A stretch of 5,607 nucleotides of DNA. Source: DAOMFM01 sp035429825 (lineage in GTDB: Bacteria; Acidobacteriota; Blastocatellia; UBA7656; JADIYM01). The notes beneath the pieces were generated by a model. That model had not been told where the DNA came from and ran no database searches. It was given only the letters and a program-made list of their open reading frames with translations. Both the position numbers and the translations under genes were made by a program. Every line of letters starts with the position of its first letter. Within the stretch, counting starts at the first letter, position 1. Shown here one piece after another: positions 1 to 5,367 of the stretch. The stretch lies in contig JBGAKX010000211.1 of NCBI GenBank assembly GCA_044224215.1, positions 1-5,607 on the forward strand, read 5' to 3'.

Positions 1-273
1 GAGGTTCGATCCCCGGGCCCAGCTATTTTCGCACAGCCCTTCGGGGTGCCTCGATCCCGGACACCTGACCATCCGGGTGCGCCGCTGCGGCGAGGTTCGA
101 TCCCCGAGCCCAGCTATTTTCGCACACCCCTTCGGGGTGCCTCGATCCCGGACACCTGACCATTCGGATGCGCCGCTGGGGCGAGGTTCGATCCCCGAGC
201 CCAGCTATTTTCGCACACCCCTTCGGGGTGCATGGATCCCGGACGCGCGGCCATTCTGGCGGACCCGTTCGTG
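1..273. repeat. Tandem array of a 91-bp intergenic repeat, about 2.5-3 copies
   Basis: Three consecutive units begin at 1, 92 and 183, each with GAGGTTCGATCCCC, giving an exact 91-bp period. Units 1 and 2 differ at about 5 of 91 positions. Unit 3 is identical to unit 2 over its first 49 bases (183-231) and then diverges, with recognisable similarity to about 262. Each unit contains a short hairpin (CACCCC-TTC-GGGGTG, imperfect in unit 1) and a second possible hairpin (CCCGGA/TCCGGG in unit 1, weaker with a G-U pair in unit 2). The period is not a multiple of three, so any reading frame changes from copy to copy. Open frames here are therefore by-products of the repeat. The array begins at the window edge, so more copies may lie upstream. 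It lies beyond the 3' end of the transporter gene. Function unknown. Confidence 0.9.
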
Positions 274-334
274 GTGCCGCGATCGTCCAGCAGCGCGGTT
301 CGTGCACGCTTCCTCCTCATAGTAGGCGTTCCGA

Positions 335-375
335 GCACCCCGAAGGGGTGCGGGACAATAGCCGGGGGTCGAGGC
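335..375 (-). repeat. Degenerate inverted copy of the 91-bp repeat core
   Basis: The reverse complement of 335-362 matches the core of the tandem units (204-231) at about 25 of 28 positions, from GCTATT to CTTCGGGGTGC. Similarity continues weakly towards the TCGA-CCCC end, with a deletion of about six bases. The hairpin GCACCCC-GAA-GGGGTGC (335-351) is perfect here, while the tandem units pair only six bases. A diverged copy in the opposite orientation, separated from the array by about 70-100 bp, suggests a dispersed REP/MITE-like element family rather than simple slippage of a single sequence. No encoded protein is evident. Confidence 0.75.
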
Positions 376-401
376 GCGCGAAGCGCGACGACGACCCCCG
401 G
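362..401. other. Long GC-rich stem-loop
   Basis: A 10-bp perfect outer stem pairs 362-371 (CCGGGGGTCG) with 392-401 (CGACCCCCGG). Inside it, after a small 3x4 internal loop, CGCGC (375-379) pairs with GCGCG (383-387) around a GAA triloop. The arrangement should be very stable as DNA cruciform or RNA. It sits just downstream of the minus-strand transporter gene and partly overlaps the end of the inverted repeat copy. It may protect or terminate the transporter mRNA, or be part of the repeat element. It has no U-run on either side, so it is not a standard intrinsic terminator. Confidence 0.7.
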
Positions 402-418
402 TACGTCGAAACACGGTT

Positions 419-437
419 CTGACCCTGAAAGGGTCAG
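419..437 (-). terminator. Hairpin overlapping the transporter stop codon, possible terminator
   Basis: CTGACCCT (419-426) pairs perfectly with AGGGTCAG (430-437) around a GAA loop. The TGA stop of the minus-strand transporter (434-436) lies inside the stem. On the minus strand the sequence after the stem is AACCGTGTTTCG, which lacks a real U-tract, so intrinsic termination is uncertain. Together with the larger stem at 362-401 it may act as a 3'-end stabiliser or a weak terminator. Confidence 0.45.
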
Positions 438-1333
438 GCGTCGTTCGTCGTGGCCGGCCGCCCCGTCGACAGAACCATCGCGGCAAGAATCACACCGCCG
501 CCGACCAACTGCACCAGCGACAACCGCTCGCCCAACAGGACCGCAGCCGACAACACCGCCATCATCGGCTCCACAAGGCTCAGGATCGACGCCTCCGGAC
601 TCGACAACTTGTCGAGCCCCTTCAGAAAGAGCACAAGCGGTCCGAGCGTCGAGATCACCGCGATCCCCCCGACCGCCATCCATGCGCTCGTGCCAAGCCC
701 GCGAACCTGCTCCATCGAGGGGTGCGCAACCAGAAACAGCGCGATGGTGGCCGCCGTCATGATGTACAACCCCGCCGCCATCGAATCCACACCGCGCAAC
801 CACCGGCTCGACGCCAGAATATACGTGGCATAGAACACGGCCGACCCGAGCGCAAGTACGACCGCTCCCCAATTTCGAACCGCCATGTCTCCCCACAACA
901 GCATCACGAGCCCGGCGGCGACGACGGGCAGCGCAACGCCACGCTTCCACCCAATCGGCTCCTTGAACAGCAGTCTGGCCGCGACGGTGACAATCACCGG
1001 AAACGTGTAGAGCAGCAGCGAGGTCAGCGACGCCGAAAGATCCTTGAGCGCTCGGAAATACAGCGACGTGAACAACGCGTACCCAAACACGCCGAGCGCC
1101 GCGCACATCAGCACGCGCTTTCGCTCCCAGAACAGGATCTCGCGTCGCGCAATGAGCACGTAGACCCACAGGATCGCCGCCGCCACCGCAAAGCGCATCG
1201 TGAGAAACTCGCCCGGCCCGAGACCGGCCGCGTACGCCTGTTTGCCGAACACACCGAGGAAGCCATAGCCGGCCGCTGCAGTGACGACTTCGATGCGGCC
1301 AACGGCATGTCGTGAAAGACCCGCGGATGACAT
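434..1333 (-). CDS. EamA/DMT-superfamily membrane transporter
   Basis: The predicted 299-aa protein is almost entirely hydrophobic, with about ten membrane helices arranged as two EamA-type halves (roughly residues 14-140 and 154-289). Each half ends in the family signature: FKEP near 123-126 in the first, and EP at 255-256 followed by LGER at 267-270 and a glycine-rich last helix in the second. Length and layout match drug/metabolite transporters of the inner membrane, which usually export amino acids, sugars or other small metabolites. The substrate cannot be read from sequence. I chose ATG at 1333. A TTG at 1342 would add three residues, but it overlaps a TATAGT -10-like box, and neither start has a good Shine-Dalgarno site. 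The gene is monocistronic in this window and divergent from the sensor kinase. Its end is followed by hairpins and the repeat array. Confidence 0.92.
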   Translation of the reverse strand: MSSAGLSRHAVGRIEVVTAAAGYGFLGVFGKQAYAAGLGPGEFLTMRFAVAAAILWVYVLIARREILFWERKRVLMCAALGVFGYALFTSLYFRALKDLSASLTSLLLYTFPVIVTVAARLLFKEPIGWKRGVALPVVAAGLVMLLWGDMAVRNWGAVVLALGSAVFYATYILASSRWLRGVDSMAAGLYIMTAATIALFLVAHPSMEQVRGLGTSAWMAVGGIAVISTLGPLVLFLKGLDKLSSPEASILSLVEPMMAVLSAAVLLGERLSLVQLVGGGVILAAMVLSTGRPATTNDA

Positions 1334-1341
1334 CGCCGGCA

Positions 1342-1347
1342 ACTATA
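1342..1347 (-). promoter_or_regulatory. Possible -10 box of the transporter gene
   Basis: On the minus strand TATAGT (5 of 6 matches to TATAAT) ends nine bases before the ATG at 1333, which would put transcription start at about 1335. The mRNA would then be nearly leaderless, consistent with the lack of a Shine-Dalgarno site. No convincing -35 box is seen 16-18 bp upstream, so the call is tentative. Confidence 0.35.
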
Positions 1348-1401
1348 CACGGGGCCTCGTCGCCGGCGGACCTGCCTGCCCGGTCGTGCGCGGTTTTGCG
1401 C

Positions 1402-1407
1402 TACACT
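1402..1407 (+). promoter_or_regulatory. Possible -10 box of the kinase-regulator operon
   Basis: TACACT (4 of 6 matches to TATAAT) ends eight bases before the kinase ATG at 1415, placing transcription start at about 1414. As with the divergent gene, this would give a nearly leaderless transcript, and only a weak CAGG precedes the start codon. No clear -35 hexamer lies at the expected distance. Confidence 0.3.
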
Positions 1408-1414
1408 CAGGCCA

Positions 1415-2323
1415 ATGGCCGTTCGCGGACGCTGGAAATCCGTCTTCTTCATCTCGCTCGGGTCGGTCCTCGTCGGGCTCGCGATCGCGCTCAACGTGGG
1501 CTGGATCCTGCTGAACTGGCGCGAGGTAGCGATGCTCGTGCTCGGCATCGTCTTCTTCTTTGCCATCATCGCCGGTCTCGTCCTGAACACGATCTTCCTC
1601 GTGCGCGAGATCCGCCGAAACGAGCAGCACGACGCATTCATCAACGCGGTCACGCACGAACTGAAGACGCCGATCGCGTCGATCAAGCTCTATCTCGAGA
1701 CGCTGAAGACGCGCGACGTCGACGAGCAGCAGCGCAACGCCTTTTACGACGTGATGCTGTCGGACAGCGACCGGCTGCTGTCGACGGTCGAGCAGGTGCT
1801 GCGCGCCGGGCAGACCGGTGAAAAGCAGCGACATCTGGCCCGGCAGCCCGTCGACGTCGGCGAGCTTGCGCGTGACGCCGTCGACGAGGCGCGGACGCGC
1901 TCGGGGCAATCTGCCGAGACGATCCGGTTTTCGGACTCGATCGTGGACCGGTCCGAGGCAATGGTGCTCGGCGATCCCGACGAATTGCGGGTCGCGATCT
2001 CGAACCTGCTCGACAACGCCGTGAAATACTCCGGGAAGACGGTCGACATCGACGTCGGCGTGGCGGCGGCCGACGACCGCCATGTGGTCGTCACCGTGAG
2101 CGATCACGGCGTGGGCATTGCTCCCGACGAACTGAAGCGGATCTTCAAGCGGTTCTACCGCGTGCCTGGCGCCGTCAGGTCACGCGCCAAGGGCACGGGG
2201 CTTGGCCTGTTCATCGTGCGGTCCATCGTCGACAGGCATCGGGGGCGCGTCTTTGCCACGAGCGCCGGCGAAGGTCAGGGAACGCGATTCACGATCGAGC
2301 TGCGGAGGATGAGCGGGCGATGA
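1415..2323 (+). CDS. Two-component sensor histidine kinase with minimal sensor region
   Basis: This 302-aa inner-membrane kinase should autophosphorylate on His81 (HELKTP) and pass the phosphate to the regulator encoded next to it. Residues about 8-33 and 38-64 form two membrane helices joined by only a few residues (WREVA). There is no periplasmic sensor domain and no HAMP domain. The second helix leads through a short charged linker straight into HisKA (about 71-133). The ATPase domain has the N-box NLLDNAVKY (197-205), the G1 box DHGVG (230-234), the F-box FKRFY (244-248) and the G2 box GTGLGL (260-265), so all catalytic boxes are intact. The architecture fits kinases that sense within the membrane or through a partner protein. 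The signal is unknown. The gene precedes its regulator and overlaps it by 4 bp (ATGA), implying translational coupling. Confidence 0.96.
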   Translation: MAVRGRWKSVFFISLGSVLVGLAIALNVGWILLNWREVAMLVLGIVFFFAIIAGLVLNTIFLVREIRRNEQHDAFINAVTHELKTPIASIKLYLETLKTRDVDEQQRNAFYDVMLSDSDRLLSTVEQVLRAGQTGEKQRHLARQPVDVGELARDAVDEARTRSGQSAETIRFSDSIVDRSEAMVLGDPDELRVAISNLLDNAVKYSGKTVDIDVGVAAADDRHVVVTVSDHGVGIAPDELKRIFKRFYRVPGAVRSRAKGTGLGLFIVRSIVDRHRGRVFATSAGEGQGTRFTIELRRMSGR

Positions 2324-3036
2324 GCACGATCCTGGTTGTCGAGGACGAACAGCACCTGGCCGATGGCCTGAAGTACAACCTCGAGGCCGAGGGATTCGTC
2401 GTCGACGTCGTCGAGGACGGCGAAGGAGCGCTCGAGCGGCTCGGTCCGGGACACGGATACGACGCGGTCGTGCTGGACGTGATGCTCCCCGGAAAGGACG
2501 GATTCGCCGTTGCTGCCGAGTTGCGCGCCGCGGGCGAATACGTGCCGGTGCTGATGCTGACCGCCCGCGGCCGGCCAGAGGACGTGCTCGGCGGATTTGC
2601 CGCCGGCGCCGACGACTACCTGCCCAAGCCGTTCGTGTTCGCGATCCTTCTCGCACGGCTGAACGGATTGCTTCGGCGGCGCGACTGGATGCAGCGAAAC
2701 CGCGATACGACGCCGGCCGACGAGCCTCCGGTGATTCCGTTCAACGACAAGGTCATCGACTTTGGGACCCTCGAGATTCGGGACGGCGAGCGCACCGTGC
2801 ACCTGACGGCGATGGAAGCGGACCTGTTGCGCTACCTGATTCGTCACGAGGGGCAGGTCGTGTCGCGCAAGTCCCTGCTGAACGAGCTGTGGGGGGTGCG
2901 CGAGGACACGGACACGCGGGCGATCGACAACTTCATCGTGCGGTTGCGCCGGTATCTCGAGGAGGAGCCCTCGCGGCCGCGCCATCTGCTGACGATTCGA
3001 GGCATCGGCTACCGCTTTGTGATGCAGCCCGCCTGA
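2320..3036 (+). CDS. OmpR/PhoB-family response regulator
   Basis: The 238-aa product is a cytoplasmic DNA-binding regulator. The receiver domain (about 3-118) has the acidic pair E8/D9, phospho-acceptor D53 in LDVMLP, T81 and K103 in LPKPF, all the residues needed for phosphorylation switching. A linker of about 20 residues leads to a winged-helix domain (about 145-236), with the recognition helix near 198-212 and the terminal hairpin motif GIGYRF (228-233). The start ATG overlaps the kinase stop as ATGA. A GGAGG (2304-2308) lies 11 bases upstream inside the kinase gene, so the regulator can also be translated independently. The partner is almost certainly the adjacent kinase. Targets are unknown; the divergent transporter gene is a possible one by position only. 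The gene ends 4 bp before the convergent trpD stop. Confidence 0.97.
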   Translation: MSTILVVEDEQHLADGLKYNLEAEGFVVDVVEDGEGALERLGPGHGYDAVVLDVMLPGKDGFAVAAELRAAGEYVPVLMLTARGRPEDVLGGFAAGADDYLPKPFVFAILLARLNGLLRRRDWMQRNRDTTPADEPPVIPFNDKVIDFGTLEIRDGERTVHLTAMEADLLRYLIRHEGQVVSRKSLLNELWGVREDTDTRAIDNFIVRLRRYLEEEPSRPRHLLTIRGIGYRFVMQPA

Positions 3037-3040
3037 CGGG

Positions 3041-4078
3041 TCAGTCGGCGACGGACGCGGCAATCGTTTCGGGCCAGTGCCGCAACTGCTCGAGCGTGTC
3101 GAGTGCGCGGCCCGAATCGATCGAGACGCTTGCGATTTCGATGCCCTCACTGAGCGAGGTGGCCACGTCGCCGATGACGAGCGCAGCCGCCGCATTCAGC
3201 ACGACGATCTCGCGCGCCCCGGTGTTCTCGAGCTCGCCGGCGAGAATCCGCTCGATGATGCGCGCGTTCTCTTCGGGCGACCCCCCGCGTAGCGCGTCGT
3301 GGCCGCGGATCGGCAGGCCGACGGATGACGGGTCGATCTCGAACACCTCCTCGATCTGGCCGTCGCGGACCGCAGCGACGTGGGTCCATCCCGTGACCGT
3401 GATCTCGTCGAGACCGTCGCCATGCACCACCCACGCCCGCTCGCTTCCAAGCATCGCGACCGCGGATGCAACGCGCTCGACCGCATCCGTCGAACCGACG
3501 CCGATCAGCTGGCGCGGCGCGCGTGCCGGATTCGTCAATGGACCGACATAGTTGAACGCGGTGCGAAGCTGCAGCTGGCGCCGCACATCCGATACGCGCC
3601 GCGTCGCGTCGTGGTAGAAGGGCGCGTACAGAAAACAGATGCCGATCTCGTCGAGCAGTCGCCCTGCGATGTCGGCGGGCATCTCGATCTCGACGCCGAG
3701 CGCACCGAGGACGTCGGCACTTCCGGAGCGCGACGATGCGGCACGATTGCCGTGCTTGGCGACCGGCAACCCGGAGGCAGCCGTGACGATCGCCGCCGCG
3801 GTCGAGATGTTGAATGTGCCGACGCCGTCACCACCCGTACCCGCCGTATCGATGAAGATCTTGTGGTTCGTCGCGACGATCGGGCAGCGGTCGCGCATCG
3901 CCTCGGCGATTCCAGCGAGCTCCTCGGCCGTCTCGCCCTTCATCGACATGCCCATCAGAATCGCACCCGCCTGGGCGTCGCTGATCTCGTCGCTCATCAG
4001 CAGATCGACGAGATTTGCCGCCTCGGTGCGCGTCAGGTGGCGATGCGCGGCAATCGATGCAAGGAAGTCGTTGATCAT
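3041..4078 (-). CDS. trpD: Anthranilate phosphoribosyltransferase
   Basis: The 345-aa protein transfers the phosphoribosyl group of PRPP to anthranilate, the second committed step of tryptophan synthesis, in the cytoplasm. The N-terminal helical domain (about 1-70) is followed by the glycosyltransferase domain with the PRPP loop GTGGD (80-84) and TFNIS (88-92), KHGN (108-111), the serine-rich SSRSGSADVLGALG segment (115-128), VRRQLQLRTAFNYVGPLTNP (165-184) and the metal-binding GLDE (222-225). The length is normal. I chose the ATG at 4078, although the reading frame stays open upstream, because it overlaps the trpG stop as ATGA and begins where TrpD proteins begin. No strong Shine-Dalgarno site is visible, so translation probably depends on coupling to trpG. 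The gene converges on the response regulator with a 4-bp gap and no clear terminator between them. Confidence 0.98.
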   Translation of the reverse strand: MINDFLASIAAHRHLTRTEAANLVDLLMSDEISDAQAGAILMGMSMKGETAEELAGIAEAMRDRCPIVATNHKIFIDTAGTGGDGVGTFNISTAAAIVTAASGLPVAKHGNRAASSRSGSADVLGALGVEIEMPADIAGRLLDEIGICFLYAPFYHDATRRVSDVRRQLQLRTAFNYVGPLTNPARAPRQLIGVGSTDAVERVASAVAMLGSERAWVVHGDGLDEITVTGWTHVAAVRDGQIEEVFEIDPSSVGLPIRGHDALRGGSPEENARIIERILAGELENTGAREIVVLNAAAALVIGDVATSLSEGIEIASVSIDSGRALDTLEQLRHWPETIAASVAD

Positions 4079-4662
4079 CCGAGGTTTCCGGACCCGGTCT
4101 TGCGCAGGAAATTCTCGAGAAGATGCTTTCCGTGAGGCGTCATGATCGACTCGGGGTGAAACTGGACTCCCTCGCACGGATGCTGGCGATGGCGCAGACC
4201 CATGATGATTCCATCGGGCGTCGTCGCCGACACTTCGAGACAGTCTGGCACCGAATTGCGGTCGACGACGAGCGAATGGTATCGCGTTGCCGTAAACCGG
4301 TAGGGAAGCCCGGCAAACACGGAGTTCCCGTCGTGACAGATCTCGCTCGTCTTCCCGTGCATGAGGTACGGGGCCCTGACGACCGCGCCGCCGAACGCCT
4401 CGCCGATCGCCTGGTGGCCCAGACACACCCCCAGAATCGGCGTGGAACGGGCAAAGCTGAGCACAACGTCGACGCTGATGCCTGCATTCGCGGGGACGCC
4501 CGGTCCCGGCGAGATCAGGATATGCGACGGCGCCATGATGGCGATCTCTTCGAGCGTGACCTCGTCGTTGCGCACGACTTTGGGCTCCGCGCCCAGCTCG
4601 CCAAGATACTGGACGAGGTTGTACGTGAACGAGTCNNNGTAGTTGTCGATGACGAGGACCAT
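4075..4662 (-). CDS. trpG: Anthranilate synthase glutamine amidotransferase subunit (TrpG/PabA type)
   Basis: The 195-residue product (counting one undefined codon) is a class I glutamine amidotransferase that hydrolyses glutamine and channels ammonia to the synthase subunit TrpE. In many bacteria the same protein also serves PabB in folate synthesis. Visible motifs are the N-terminal VLVIDNY..DSFTYN, the oxyanion-region SPGPG (51-55), the nucleophile Cys80 in GVCLGHQAIGEAFGG, HGKTSEI (102-108), YHSL (128-131), and catalytic His169 and Glu171 in QFHPES. I chose ATG at 4662, with GAGAG about six bases upstream and the expected N-terminus. ATG at 4677 would add five residues but has no spaced ribosome site. 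Codon 9 is NNN, where relatives read DNYDSF with no extra residue. The gene overlaps trpD by 4 bp. trpE is not in this window, so the partner must be encoded elsewhere. Confidence 0.96.
   Translation of the reverse strand: MVLVIDNYXDSFTYNLVQYLGELGAEPKVVRNDEVTLEEIAIMAPSHILISPGPGVPANAGISVDVVLSFARSTPILGVCLGHQAIGEAFGGAVVRAPYLMHGKTSEICHDGNSVFAGLPYRFTATRYHSLVVDRNSVPDCLEVSATTPDGIIMGLRHRQHPCEGVQFHPESIMTPHGKHLLENFLRKTGSGNLG
4636..4638. other. Undefined bases (NNN), probable assembly join
   Basis: Three N lie inside trpG between the codons for Tyr and Asp of the conserved DNYDSF motif. They keep the frame but add one residue that the family lacks. The simplest reading is a scaffold or contig join of arbitrary size whose true length is zero, with both flanks already complete. 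Confidence 0.85.
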
Positions 4663-4675
4663 AGGGACTCTCGGC

Positions 4676-4705
4676 ATCCTAATGGGTCGGGACTCGGCGG
4701 GGCAA
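4676..4705 (-). promoter_or_regulatory. Possible promoter of trpGD
   Basis: On the minus strand TTGCCC (4705-4700) and TAGGAT (4681-4676) are separated by 18 bp, and would start transcription about eight bases before the trpG ATG at 4662. Both boxes match the consensus only partly. The alternative ATG at 4677 would overlap the -10 box, which favours the 4662 start. No leader peptide with tryptophan codons or attenuator hairpin is visible between this site and trpG. Confidence 0.3.
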
Positions 4706-4762
4706 GGGGGCGCAAATCCGGCGGCATCGCGCGCCAACCGGTCGCCGCGTTCGCCAATTCCT

Positions 4763-4791
4763 TTGACACCCTCGGCGCGCAACCATATCGT
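4763..4791 (+). promoter_or_regulatory. Sigma-70-like promoter of the zinc-ribbon gene
   Basis: A perfect TTGACA (4763-4768) is followed after exactly 17 bp by TATCGT (4786-4791, 4 of 6 matches). Transcription would begin near 4798, leaving a leader of about 45 nt before the ATG at 4843. It is the best promoter match in the window and faces the only plus-strand gene downstream. Confidence 0.65.
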
Positions 4792-4842
4792 TACTCATCA
4801 GCCGCAAGGCCGATCCCCGACGATCCGGACGGAGCGCCCACA

Positions 4843-5367
4843 ATGCATTGCATCGACTGCGGAACGCAGAACCTCGAGACGACTCGCTACTGTAGCCGAT
4901 GCGGGGCGAACCTCGAGGTGCTCCGGCAGGCCCTGACGTCGAACCTCTCGTCGGGCCCGCTGACGATGATCGGGCCGAAACACGTCGGGCTGATCCTGGT
5001 CATGTCGGGACTCGTCGGTCTTGGCGGCGTTACGGTCGTCTTCCTCGGGCTCACCATTCTCGCGAACATCCTGGGCACGTCGCTCGGCGGAGGCATTCTT
5101 CCGCTTCTGCTGTTTCTCGGAATCGTCGGCATCGGCGGAGTGGTGCTCGTGGTGATGAGCCTGCTCAAGATGCTCCGGGCGGGGCAGTCGGCAAAGAACG
5201 CGACGCCGCCGGTCATTCAGCAGATGATGCTGGATGCGCCGGGACGCAGCGCCGTGCTGCCGCCTGCGAATTCGTACCGACAGGGAATTCCGAGCGTGGT
5301 CGAGCACACGACGGCGAACCTGCCGAATTACGCACCGCCGCCTCCGGAAGATCCGCGCCGGTCTTAG
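4843..5367 (+). CDS. Small zinc-ribbon protein with two membrane segments
   Basis: The 174-aa product begins with a zinc ribbon: Cys3-x2-Cys6 and Cys17-x2-Cys20 (CIDCG...YCSRCG), typical of a single structural zinc site. A linker (about 22-45) is followed by two glycine-rich hydrophobic segments (about 47-78 and 84-109) that should form a membrane hairpin. The polar tail (112-174) contains SVVEHTTANLP and a proline-rich end (APPPPEDP). The start at 4843 has GGAG eight bases upstream (4831-4834) and a good promoter further up. The frame is open far upstream, but that part is only antisense to trpG. Similar zinc ribbon-membrane proteins are common as uncharacterised genes; a role in membrane-associated binding of protein or nucleic acid is only a guess. 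The stop codon lies in the left arm of the inverted repeat that follows, so the last residues may come from that element. Confidence 0.87.
   Translation: MHCIDCGTQNLETTRYCSRCGANLEVLRQALTSNLSSGPLTMIGPKHVGLILVMSGLVGLGGVTVVFLGLTILANILGTSLGGGILPLLLFLGIVGIGGVVLVVMSLLKMLRAGQSAKNATPPVIQQMMLDAPGRSAVLPPANSYRQGIPSVVEHTTANLPNYAPPPPEDPRRS

Noticed and set aside
1..231. GGTTCGATCC in each repeat unit resembles the tRNA T-loop
   Set aside because: The flanking bases do not form a five-pair T-stem (only two pairs hold), and no acceptor end, CCA or anticodon arm is found. A tRNA-derived origin is possible but unsupported.
1..273. CRISPR array
   Set aside because: The 91-bp units are contiguous repeats without unique spacers, and no cas gene is present.
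23..486. Several open reading frames on both strands across the repeat array
   Set aside because: They consist of translated 91-bp repeats in shifting frames, have arginine- and proline-rich low-complexity content and no recognisable domain. The period is not a multiple of three.
114..1169. Long minus-strand open frame overlapping the transporter in another frame
   Set aside because: It is a GC-driven shadow of the transporter gene with glycine/arginine-rich sequence and no domain.
2275..3195. Minus-strand open frame opposite the response regulator
   Set aside because: It is antisense to a well-supported gene and shows composition typical of a shadow frame.
4079..4426. N-terminal extension of trpD
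   Set aside because: It overlaps trpG in another frame. The ATG at 4078 matches the family N-terminus and overlaps the trpG stop.
4123..4842. Open frame running in phase upstream of the zinc-ribbon start
   Set aside because: It is antisense to trpG and crosses the NNN. The real start at 4843 has a ribosome site, a promoter and the zinc ribbon at the N-terminus.
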